Assembly: GCA_003313425.1 (NCBI GenBank)
Contig: NHZP01000028.1
Location: forward strand, 310,001-374,000
DNA length: 64,000 nt
Reading direction: 5' to 3'
DNA from: Pseudopyrenochaeta lycopersici
Taxonomy: Eukaryota; Ascomycota; Dothideomycetes; Pleosporales; Pseudopyrenochaetaceae
Position numbers and translations under genes: made by a program. This document shows, piece by piece, positions 42,558 through 51,665 of the stretch; position 1 is the first letter of the stretch; every line of letters starts with the position of its first letter. The notes under the pieces are model-generated. The model saw only the letters and a list, made by a program, of their open reading frames with translations. It was not told the origin of the DNA and searched no databases.

Positions 42558-44095
42558 TTTCTGTTTTCGCTCTCGATCTCCTGCGGCATTTCCATGCTCT
42601 TCCTTGCCAATTCTTGCAGCTCGCCAAAGCTAATCGTATCCTTGAACGTACGGTCCCGATGGATCTTCTGCACCCGAGGAAATCGCAGAGCATAATACCT
42701 GGTATCGGCCGGTTTGTCCAAGCCAGCTCCCATTACATCCGCGACGAAGGGTCGCTTAAACAAGTCGGTTGGCCAAGGCAGCTTCCCTCGTTCTAACCTG
42801 ACGTCGAGCTCGGGGGTAGAGAGAGAAAAAGGTGTTTCTTGGAAGTATCCAAGTCTGTTGAGAAAAAGAATATCCTCTTTGGTCATACCGTGCCAGCCTA
42901 CCTTGTCGATGACGCGAAATATCGGCTTGACGTCAAGACGGCAAACCTGCTCCTTGTTCTCTAGGCATCCAATATAGAATGATGTCCACCGCAACTTCCC
43001 CATCCCAAGTTCTTGTTCGTCCATCGGATCGCGGCGGCCACCCACGATAGCAAAATCAGCGGTGTCTCCTAGCCCTTGGATGTAGTCTTTCTTCAACTTG
43101 ATGAACCTATTATTTCCAGAGAATGAGTTGTAAGGTTCATCTCGTCCCTTCAGCACCAGACCTCCCCATCGCTGTGTAATGGCTCGAGAGAACGCCTCAT
43201 GAAGATGTTGGGAGGCATGGCGAGAGGAGAAATCGATGTTCTCACGGCTGCCGATGGCCGCTCGGCCGGGAATACAGTGGACTAGTGAGCAAAGTCGCTG
43301 CCGGCGCGCATCGTGAGTATATGTTATATAGGAGGTGTCATCGTGTACGAGCAGATCATAGAACATGATCATAAGATGCTCATTAATATTGGTGGGTGAG
43401 TCTTCCCGAGTTCCAAGGAATCGGCCGGATCGTGGCACATGCTTGCGGATCTTATGGAAGGGTTCAATCCGCTCGCTGTGATCGTGCCAAACCAGTAGCT
43501 CTCCCTCCAGAATGCATTGCTTCTTGATCTTGCATTCTGCCGAGTCGAGCCTCAGGCAATCTCGCAGCACGTCATGCAGGCCTGTCCGATCTTCTGTCGA
43601 GTCTCTTCCGCTTTTGGAGAAGATTGTGATGCAATTCCTTCCCTTATTCAGGTCAATGTGCACTTGACAGTACTCACCATCGTACTTTCGCTCAACACTT
43701 ATGCGTCTACCCTTTGCTAGTTGGCAGCAATGCTTGATGCTTCTGGCATTGTCGTGCGCTGTTCGTGTAACCATAACTCCAATTTGAGGCTTTAACCGAC
43801 GTGCGGCTTTGTCTCTGAGCGAGACTTCGACAGCTATCGTTGGCTGGGCGTGCATCTGCCGTATCGAGTTTCCAGACAACATCCTTACGGTAGCCTCGAA
43901 GGAATTTTGGAAGCTCAGGATATTAGGTAAAAGGAAATGGAACTTTTGCATCGCCAGTGTTTCCGGGATCTGCACTGGGCCATAGGACTTCAGGATCATA
44001 CGGACCATCCACGTCGCTTCAAAGCTGTATAATCTTCGAAGTATTCTCGCTAACACGTCATAAGTCCGAATCGGCGTGCATTTGACGAAAACCAA
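42530..44095 (-). CDS. ATP-dependent DNA ligase domain protein, N-terminus missing
   Basis: Nucleotidyltransferase that seals DNA nicks by way of a lysine-AMP intermediate. Seen in order: an N-terminal domain end (WMVRMILKSYGPVQ, FHFLLPNILSFQNSFEA); motif I VERKYDGEYCQVHIDL with the adenylated Lys; motif III-type CILEGELLVWHD; motif IIIa MFYDLLVHDD; motif IV GGLVLKGRDEPY; motif V RFIKLKKDYI; and an OB-fold with GDTADFAIVGGRRD and LRFPRVQKIHRDRTFKD. Motif I lacks the Arg of the usual KxDGxR (Tyr here), which I believe is shared by this fungal subfamily. The open frame has no ATG at its 5' end; the first is at 44008. About 200 residues of the N-terminal domain are absent and the C-terminus is cut by a frameshift, so it is probably a pseudogene or needs upstream exons. 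Confidence 0.75.
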   Translation of the reverse strand: MVFVKCTPIRTYDVLARILRRLYSFEATWMVRMILKSYGPVQIPETLAMQKFHFLLPNILSFQNSFEATVRMLSGNSIRQMHAQPTIAVEVSLRDKAARRLKPQIGVMVTRTAHDNARSIKHCCQLAKGRRISVERKYDGEYCQVHIDLNKGRNCITIFSKSGRDSTEDRTGLHDVLRDCLRLDSAECKIKKQCILEGELLVWHDHSERIEPFHKIRKHVPRSGRFLGTREDSPTNINEHLMIMFYDLLVHDDTSYITYTHDARRQRLCSLVHCIPGRAAIGSRENIDFSSRHASQHLHEAFSRAITQRWGGLVLKGRDEPYNSFSGNNRFIKLKKDYIQGLGDTADFAIVGGRRDPMDEQELGMGKLRWTSFYIGCLENKEQVCRLDVKPIFRVIDKVGWHGMTKEDILFLNRLGYFQETPFSLSTPELDVRLERGKLPWPTDLFKRPFVADVMGAGLDKPADTRYYALRFPRVQKIHRDRTFKDTISFGELQELARKSMEMPQEIESENRNWLEKLKPT

Positions 44096-44396
44096 TCGGG
44101 AGCGAGGAAGTGTGTCCAGATATTGACGATCTCCGGATGGAGCTGCGCAGTGGAAGTTGGAGACTTGATTGTGGACGCTGTTTCACATCGTTGGAGACCT
44201 AGCTTACGGGTCTACTTTCGGTGCGCATGATTGGTGATTGATGGTTGATTGTTGTGTCAAATATCACATGGCTGAAGCATGCATGTAACAGGTTCTGGAT
44301 TTGAAGCAAAAGTGATTGTATTATTGACGCAGCTGGACGAAACCCGAACCTTGTTACTAAATCTCATAATACCTATTTGCAAGGAGGAATATCATA

Positions 44397-45514
44397 ACGT
44401 GTTCCACCAGTCAGTGGGCAAAACCAGTCAGTGGGCAGCCCCACCAAAATTGACGCACCTTTTTGCTCAATTGCTTAACAGCAGTATAGTAAATTATAGA
44501 TAAAATTAATAGATAAGCTACTCTAGCTACCTCTACACTGAGTTCGAGTATGTCCTTGGATATGACAGTTGCTGCATGTTGGCGGTGCGCGCTGGCGCAC
44601 TCGCTCAGGCTGAGCTTGACTACCCTCATTGACTACCCTACCAGCCTCTGCAGCAAGCAGCTGGCCCTGCTCAACCTGCAGAGCTCCTCCACGGGCTATA
44701 TATTGCCTGCGCTGCTGCTTCTTACGTTGTTTACGCTGAATAGCTGCACGCAGCTTTATATTCTCGTCCGCAAGGATGACTGCTGAGTTCATAGCAAGGT
44801 GACAACCCTTAACAAGCTGGCGAATAGCTTGGCTACTTGGGCTCTGAGACTGACGATGCAGGAGGTCTCGAACTAGCTGAGCCTGTTTCTCAAGTTGAGA
44901 TACCGTGCGTGGCGTCTCAGCTGTCCACTCAGCTGCTGCCCCCTCTGTTGTCACTGGTGGAGACGGCATACGGACAACTGTGAGCGACGAGAGGACGCGC
45001 TCAGGACAAGCTGGGACAAGGCCTGTTGCTTGAAAGCCTGCCTTAATGTTCTTCTCTGTAAATACCTCGCGTCTAACCTTATAGTAGATAGAGAGGAAGT
45101 CTAGCTTATCAACGTGAAATATACCCTCGCGCGCAAGCTCGTCTATCTCCTTTCTGTACACACGCTTGAGAGGAGAGTAGCAGCCAACATCAAGAGGCTG
45201 CAGGAGATGTGAGGTATGAGGAGGCATACAGAGGCTAATAATCTTGTTCTCCATATAGTATTGGTCAAACTCAGGTGTTGCATGGCTGCTGTGCCCATCT
45301 AGTATAAGCAGGCGATAGGCTCCTTGAGCGCAGCAGGCCGTGTGCCTGTTGAAGCGCTTCAGCCACTCAAGGCCTAGCTTATCTATTGTCCAGCCATTGT
45401 CGCTGACTGCGAGTACTGAGCTTGCTGAGCCTGCAGACAGCCTGTTGTACCAGGCAGCTTGGTGCATCTTAGCATGTAAGATGATGAAGGGAGGCAGCAC
45501 TCGGCCTGTCGCGC
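44397..45514 (-). mobile_element. pogo/Fot1-like element B3, 5' half lost
   Basis: The left end ACGTGTTCCACCAGTCAGTG at 44397, with TA at 44395-44396, is TIR type B. The body codes for the C-terminal two-thirds of the transposase. At 45515 it changes without transition into the hAT element H2. The other pogo end is not found in the window. Confidence 0.88.
44523..45514 (-). pseudogene. pogo-like transposase of B3, truncated N-terminus, otherwise undamaged
   Basis: The frame is open from the break at 45514 (...ATGRVLPPFIILHAK) to the stop at 44523. It includes the second and third catalytic Asp (LLILDGHSSHAT, LLQPLDVGCYS), the basic region and the CCHC knuckle (CSNCHIQGHTRTQC). The first catalytic Asp and both DNA-binding HTH parts are missing. 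No RIP damage is visible, in contrast to the other TIR-B copies at 1-997 and 19502-21597. Confidence 0.88.
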
Positions 45515-48202
45515 CAGTGCTGTAACCGATATGGTATCGTTAAGGCTTAACGATAACGATACCGATATCGTTATCGTTAACTAACGATATAGATTCTAAC
45601 GATATCGGTATCGTTAGGCCTTAACGATATATATATATAAATAGTAGCATTCGAGCAGGGGCCCGTTCAATGTCAATCCCTGCCAAATTAGCCAGATAGC
45701 TGCATTACCGACCCCGCACAGAGTGCTTACCTGTTTAAATTTGTTCTTAAACACTAAAAAGTCATTGTTCTATCCTGATTTAAGTGCTTTTGTCTATACT
45801 ATGGCTGACGCTGAGGTTGCTTCCGAGGTGTCTAGTGCCCTCTCCAACATGGACATGGATGAGGTATCTAACTTACGGCCATCCGACTCTGCCTCTCAGG
45901 TGTCTGCCGCCGCCAGTTCATCGCTAACAACCTCAGAATCCTCCTCTTCTAAGCGCAAACGGCGGATAACTCGGTCGGATATCTGGCTATACTGTCGTGA
46001 AGGCAGGGAAGAGGATAGAGAGGCGATACACCACGGATCTGGGCTCTACTATTACTGTAAGCTCTGCTCAAGACGGTATACCAACTCCGAGTCAGCGTGG
46101 GCGCACCTTAAGTCTACCTATGGAATCCAGAAACCGGAGGAAAAGAAGCTGGCGGCAGCGTCAGCTGCAGACAGTCCTCTTAAAAGAAGCTTTGCAGCAA
46201 CTCCGTCGAAGATGAGCGCGCAGAAGGAGCGCGTCGCTCAGCAGAGGATGGGTGACGTTATTAATCGAGAGCGCTTTAACGAGGCTCTCATCCGGCTCAT
46301 TACTGTGCGAAATCTCCCTATCAGCGCCGTCGAATGGCCAGAGCTAGAGGACTTACTAAATGCTACAAACCCGGCAGTTAGAGGTCAACTGCTCCAGTCG
46401 CGCGGTACTCTTCCAAAGTTAATAAAGAAGTCTTACGTCGCCCATCGGAATATCCTTAAATCAAAGCTCCAGCGCTCTGGGTACAAGATTCACTTTGCTG
46501 TGGACTGCTGGTCCTCACCGAATCGGAAGAACCTCATGGCTATCTGCGCACAGTTCGTTGACGAAGGCAAGCTCAAGAAGGCTCTGATCGCATTGCCTGA
46601 GCTCCAATCTCATACCGGACAGGAAACGGCTGACGCGCTTATTCGAACACTCAATTCTTACGAAATCCTCCATCTGCTCGGCTACGTTGTTAGCGATAAC
46701 GCCTCTGCTAACGATAAGATGATGCGGTTCGTTGAAGAAGCGATGACGAAGGCGGGGCTTGGATCTTACCCAGCAGCTCACTATCGTATGAGGTGTTTTG
46801 GCCACATCCTCAACCTCGCTGCCCAAGCCTTCTTATTTGCAAAGGACCAAGAGGCGGTTAAGGAAGCTGCTCGACAGATGCAAAGTGATAATCAAGATGG
46901 CGTAGAAGAGCACCTTGTCTCACGCTTGAGCTCTGCGGAGGCAGCAACGTGGAGGGCACAAGGTGCTCTCGGAAAACTTCACAATATTGAGGTCCACTTC
47001 CGAGCGTCAGATGCGCGGTACAATGAGTTCAAGAAGCTGGCCAAGGGCCGCGTGATTCCTCAGGAAAACGCCACCAGATGGAACAGCTGGTACAAGGTCA
47101 TCGCCGTCGCACGCGAGGAGGATGTTAGAATGGCAATTACCATCTACTGTCAACGCCATATCGACGATCTGAGAGAGGATCAGCTGGATGCTGACGATTG
47201 GCAAGTGCTCAACGACACCTACAACTTCCTCAGCACCTTCAACCGCGCGACTGAGCTTACCCAGGGCGATAAGGCGACGATTGATCAAGTCGCTTATACT
47301 ATGGATATTATAATAAAGGTGTTTCATAACGAAATGGTACGTCAAACGAGCTATTTTGACTAGATCTGACGATTCATGCGCAGGACCGTGCTAAGTCACT
47401 CAACAAAGGACGTTATCTAACAGCTCTTATGGCTAGTTGGTATTTGTTCGACAAATATTACGCTATGACTTCTGATAGCTCTGTCTACGCGGCCTCCCTC
47501 CTCCTCCATCCCTCATTCCGGCTACAATATATCAAGGATAATTGGCGAAAGAGCTGGAGAGACCCGGCGTTGAAGGCTGTCAGAAAGCTCTGGGAGCAGG
47601 AGTACGCAAATCGTCAGATTGACGATCAACCGACTACTTATAGCACTCCCAAGTCAGCTGAGCCATCTGCGTTTGACTTAGCTGCTGGCCAGATGAAGCT
47701 AGCCGCTCCTGTCGCCGACGAGTTCGAATTATTTATTAATCAGGCTCAGACGACGCTGCCCTCAGGCACGACGGCATTAGACTGGTGGCTAGATCCAGCT
47801 CGGAAGAAGGATTATCCACGCCTTCACCACATGGCAATTAATATACTCTCAATTCCAGCTATGAGCGCTGAGCCAGAGCGTATCTTCTCTGGGGCTCGTC
47901 GGACGGTCACATGGACACGGTTTTGCCTTGGATCGGCGACGATACAGCTCACAGAGTGCCTCAAGAGCTGGATTCGAGCTAAAATTACGTTTCCTCAGCA
48001 GATCCTATTCGAAGACGCCGGCGGCGATGAGGTTCTAGAGGTAGACTAAACAATGGAAAACTTTTACAAATTGCCTGTTCAGGAATAGCGTGCGATTACT
48101 AAACAATCCTTAACGATAACGATATAAACGATATTCGAGCTTAACGATACTAACTAAACGATATAGCCCTTATATCGTTAAGAAATATCGTTTACAGCAC
48201 TG
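45515..48202 (+). mobile_element. hAT element H2, complete but with unequal flanks
   Basis: The ends are CAGTGCTGTAA at 45515 and TTACAGCACTG ending at 48202. Subterminal arrays of TTAACGATA/TATCGTTA repeats lie at 45525-45640 and 48110-48195. The gene inside is open. The 8 bp before (TGTCGCGC) and after (GTGTTTGA) are different, so the target duplication is missing. The left neighbour is half a pogo element and the right neighbour is half of another hAT. Confidence 0.9.
45801..48049 (+). CDS. hAT transposase of H2 (two exons, 733 aa, intact)
   Basis: Exons are 45801-47336 and 47384-48049. The 47-bp intron has GTACGT, CTGAC and GCGCAG; both sides are in phase 0 (HNEM|DRAKSLNKG). A BED-type zinc finger is at about residues 65-105 (DIWLYCREG ... 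YYYCKLCSRRYTN ... AWAHLKSTYG). The RNase-H-like core has IHFAVDCWSSPNRK and LGYVVSDNASANDKMM. The C-terminal dimerisation region is LDWWLDPARKKDYPRLHHMA ... PAMSAEPERIFSGARRT. ATG 45801 (MADAEVASEV) is chosen; an upstream in-frame ATG at 45723 would add 26 non-typical residues. A candidate active source, since both ends and the gene are whole. Confidence 0.92.
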
Positions 48203-49061
48203 GTGTTTGACCAGAGTGGCTAAATAGAATCTGTGGGAGGGCAAGAAGTCCGTGTCGAAGCTTGTATGTATGATCTATCCAGCGTGCGCAGATAGCGAGA
48301 TACGCTCTACGAGCTGGAGATGACCACATATCCGTTGAGATGTGAATATCGCCAATAGCCTCCTGGAGGTTATTTTGAAGCTGTTTCTTGTATTTTTTAA
48401 AGTTTAGTTTTAGAAGACGATCAAGGCTTCTTCTACTAAACGGCGCGAGATCGCCAATCTCTGGATTAACAGACAAGAGTAGTTCATGAAGCTCTGGCCA
48501 GCCAATAGCACTCAGAGGGAGTCGTCGTCGTGCGCAGAGAGCTATCATCGCTTGAATATGTCGTTGTTTGTTGTACGCCTGTCGTAGAACTAATTCCCGA
48601 GCGGTATTGGTATTTGATAGAGCAAACTTCTCAATAAGAATCTGGTGGGGATCGTGGCCCAAAGAAGAGCGCTCTTCTTTAGTCGATTGCTTAAATTCCT
48701 TCCATTGAGCCTTATGTTTTGTTTTGACGTGATGCTGAGCGGCCGAAGTATAGACAGTATGCCATACTTTAGGCTTTGGTTCATTCGAACAGGAAATGCA
48801 GTAATGGAGCGTCTTTTGTCGACGCTTCCCATTTTGTACAACCTCTCCAGTCTGTGCCTCTGTACCCCTTGCAAGCCGAAAGTATACCCATATTGATTTC
48901 TGGGCTATTTGAGGTATAGAGGACTCTGTGGACACGCTGCTAAGGGAGGGAGGGCTAGAGGATGGAAGGATGAGGGTAGAAGGGCCGGATTGTGAGATAC
49001 AGGGTATAGAAGGAGTAGAAAGAGGATCTAAAAGCGATGACGAGGCTTGGGATACAGACAT
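48203..49061 (-). pseudogene. hAT transposase of a third element (H3), N-terminal part only
   Basis: Starts at ATG 49061 (MSVSQASSSLLDP). A Ser/Pro-rich leader precedes a BED-type finger (SIWVYFRLARG ... LHYCISCSN ... HHVKTKHK). The start of the core follows (IHISTDMWSSPARRAYLAIC, LPQILFSHSGQ), where H2 begins. No stop occurs before the break. The remaining ~450 residues, including the catalytic acidic residues and the dimerisation region, are missing. Confidence 0.85.
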
Positions 49062-49969
49062 GTTGATTAGCAAAGTGATGATATTGATACAGAGCTGGAT
49101 ACTCTAAAGAGGTGGAGAAGAAGGGATGAGAATCGGGTTGATTGCTATAGATGGTCGCGGACCAGTTCTTATAGTTGCGCTGTGGACCAGGGCATGTCTC
49201 AGGTGCATGGAAAGTCTAGTTTCATGTACAAAAAGTAAACACTCCATAACACCATTACTCACATGATGCCAGCAGTTATGGAGCCAGCTCCATAAAAGGC
49301 TCAGCAATATCCAAGGTCACGTGATAGGTCAACAGATACTAGTATGAAAGCCTGCAGAATTTGCAGAAACCTAATCAAAAGATAAGATGAAATTGACCAA
49401 TCAGAAAGCGTGTAGAGTGGTAGAGTGCTCTACTCCTCTACATGATAGAAACTTGTAGAATAGAGTAGAGTAGAATAACCACTATTCTATTCTATCGTGT
49501 AGAGTGCTGTAGAGTGGGTGTAGAGCGCTCTACAATGCCCATGTATGACCCAGAAGTCCTTGGACGCGATGATGATAGTCATATGCCTTTAGACGATACG
49601 CAGAGTGAGTCACTGGAGTCTAGCATCTTATCTGGCCCTCGTACTATTAATTCCGAAAGTCTGTTTGTAGAGTAGAACTATTATACCATGCCAAGACTGG
49701 TGATAGGCGTATTGGCAACCTTATTGGCACGTTATTGACACATTATTGGCACATTATTGGTATTGGCAAAACGGTTAACCAATATCTTGGTATTGGCAAA
49801 AAGTGCCAATAGCCTTATTGAATTGTTGACGACAAGCCTGAGGCTACATGAGAGTTGCATCAAAACCAGAGCACAGGAAGAGCAAAGGATTCTGCAATCC
49901 TTCGTAGAATCCATATTATAACTTTTACCGTCGTAATCTGAAAAGAAGAGGTATATTAGCATTGCTTTA
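49062..49969. other. Non-coding; TAGAGTG/CTCTAC repeat cluster
   Basis: Positions 49415-49535 contain many copies of TAGAGTG and CTCTAC in both orientations (for example TGTAGAGCGCTCTACA near 49522). Such clusters are common at hAT subterminal ends and may be the original end of H3. A second small cluster of TTATTGGCA repeats lies at 49715-49800. No gene is seen. Confidence 0.45.
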
Positions 49970-50260
49970 TTAGCGGTTGGCAGTTAAGTATTCGGCGAGC
50001 GTCATCGGCGCGCAGCTAGTAACGGAATCAATTGCGTTAGAGGCGGGCGCCATAATGTTAGTGCCAATGGCAATATAGGTGCTGACCCAGGCGTCAACCT
50101 GCCAGCAGGAAGGTCCAGCGCATGCCGCTGGCCTTGAAGTATTCCTCGGTCGTGTAGTGATCGCGTATGCGCGTGAAGATGGTGTTGGGCGCGGCGGCCA
50201 TGTAAGAGGTGTAGACGACGTGCTGCACGCCGGCTTTAACGGCCGCATCGACGAAGGAGC
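49970..50260 (-). pseudogene. NmrA-like/NAD(P)-binding protein relic with internal deletion
   Basis: The upper part, 50260-50094, reads RSFVDAAVKAGVQHVVYTS, ARDHYTTEEY-like (IRDHYTTEEYFKASG) and MRWTFL. In another frame VDAWVSTYIAIG and APMTLAEYL follow directly, which is the very C-terminus of the same family. About 100 residues between them are missing. The N-terminal Rossmann motif is lost at the LTR-like sequence starting at 50262. Proteins of this class sense NAD(P) or reduce small substrates. Dead fragment. Confidence 0.7.
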
Positions 50261-50261
50261 G

Positions 50262-50400
50262 TGTCAGACTACACAAGTGCTGTTGTTAGATACCAGGTAC
50301 GCGATACTGTATTGTAGTACAAAGCTCGGGTGTAACTACTTAGCACACACACACTCGTGTCAGATTACACAAGTGCTGTAAGGCCTGTTAAATATAAAAG
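50262..50400. repeat. Direct repeats TGTCAGAYTACACAAGTGCTGT (LTR-like)
   Basis: The 22-bp motif occurs at 50262 and 50358 with one C/T difference. The second is followed by TATAAAAG. TGTC starts and a TATA box suggest pieces of an LTR, but no full LTR can be delimited. Confidence 0.4.
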
Positions 50401-50501
50401 ATAAACTCAAAAAGTACTACACAGGAAAGGGCGATTAATAGAAGGACCCATACTACGGCCTTCGGAACCTCCGGAAGCAAAGCAGTCATAGAAAGGAGGG
50501 G

Positions 50502-50686
50502 AGAGAACACAGAATCAAGCAATCACGTTCATCATCAAAAATTCATCAAAGATCAAGCCAAATAGTCCTTGAATCTGACAACTCGATAAAAGGAGAAAAT
50601 AGAGAACACACAATTAATCACCTTTATTATTAAAAATTTATTAAAGATTAAGCTAAATAGTCCTTAAATCTAATAATTAAGAGTCT
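50502..50686. repeat. Tandem ~99-bp duplication with one RIP-mutated copy
   Basis: Unit 1 (from 50502) and unit 2 (from 50601) both begin AGAGAACACA. Over about 55 aligned bases around TCATCAAAGATCAAGCC nearly all differences are C-to-T in CA or G-to-A in TG, and all are in unit 2. Too short for a standard RIP target by itself. Confidence 0.75.
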
Positions 50687-50745
50687 TACTGCCTTAATTA
50701 ATACAATAATAGCCTACCTAACCTAACGCGATCCTACTATAGTTG

Positions 50746-50980
50746 TCAGATTGTCAATGTCACGGTAACCACCGTGGTTCCCGCAACACCTGAATTGGCT
50801 AGCCCTGTCGAGGCCTGAGCTCGAGCACAGGCCTAGCCCCTGAGTATTCTTCTGCACCTGAGTTTCTGTTCTCTTCTCTTCTTTACGCAACGTCTTGTAT
50901 TACACCTGAGATTGTACGTAGTATAATAATCAAGCTATTAGTTAAGCGTTGAAATCCCTACTCGTAGCCTCTCGTGACAT
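50746..50980. repeat. Possible solo or 5' LTR (TGTCA...TGACA)
   Basis: The segment from TGTCAATGTCACGG (about 50754) to CTCGTGACA (50979) is bounded by short inverted ends TGTCA/TGACA, the usual form of LTRs. It includes a palindromic GGTAACCACCGTGGTTCC. No matching second LTR or 5-bp target duplication was found. Confidence 0.35.
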
Positions 50981-51620
50981 TAATCTTTACTAAAAAAATT
51001 ATAATAATTTTAAGTTTAATAAAATAAATAATATATACTATTATTTTAATTCAGACTTAAATATTATATACTTAAGTATAAAAAAGTGTATTATATAGTT
51101 TTAATGCTTTATGCATCTTAATTATAATACAATATTTAAGAAAATTTACTTAAAATTATAAAATAATTAATATTTATAGTATTTTATTTAGAATAGTTTT
51201 TAAACTTACATTATATTATATCTATATAAATATTAGTTAATATATGTAGTTTTTAGAATATAATATCTCTTATTACTAAAGTTTTTAAAGTTAAGTTTTC
51301 TATAGAGAATTTTTAAACTTATATAACTTAGCTAATAAACTAGGTTATAACTTAAAAATTTAGTATATTCTAGCTTTTTATATATTAAATCTATTTTTAA
51401 ATTTTAGTACTTTAATCTTTAATAGCTTTAAAAATATTAAAGAATATAGCTAATTTAACCTAAATAATAAAAGCTAGATAACTTTAAAAATAAAACCTTA
51501 GAATTACTAGTTATTTTTTTAAATTATAGCTACTATATATATTTATAATATATATAAAATTTAGAGTTATAGCACTATTATATATTAAGATAGAGAGGGT
51601 ATAGATTTTGCAGAACGCGT
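50981..51620. repeat. Extremely AT-rich block, no gene
   Basis: About 620 bp made mostly of A and T with very few CA, TG or CG. No coding frame survives. The likely explanation is the RIP-destroyed interior of the adjoining retroelement. Such blocks form AT-rich isochores in RIP-active fungi. Confidence 0.7.
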
Positions 51621-51653
51621 GCGAGCTGTAGGGACGTGCGCGTGGTGGTGGAA

Positions 51654-51665
51654 CACGTTAACGTG
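51654..51665. repeat. Palindromic junction CACGTTAACGTG at left end of element A2
   Basis: As at 19495-19506, the TA flanking element A2 is preceded by GGTGGAACACGT, the last 12 bases of a type-B pogo terminus. Only this short remnant of the earlier element is recognisable. Confidence 0.8.
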
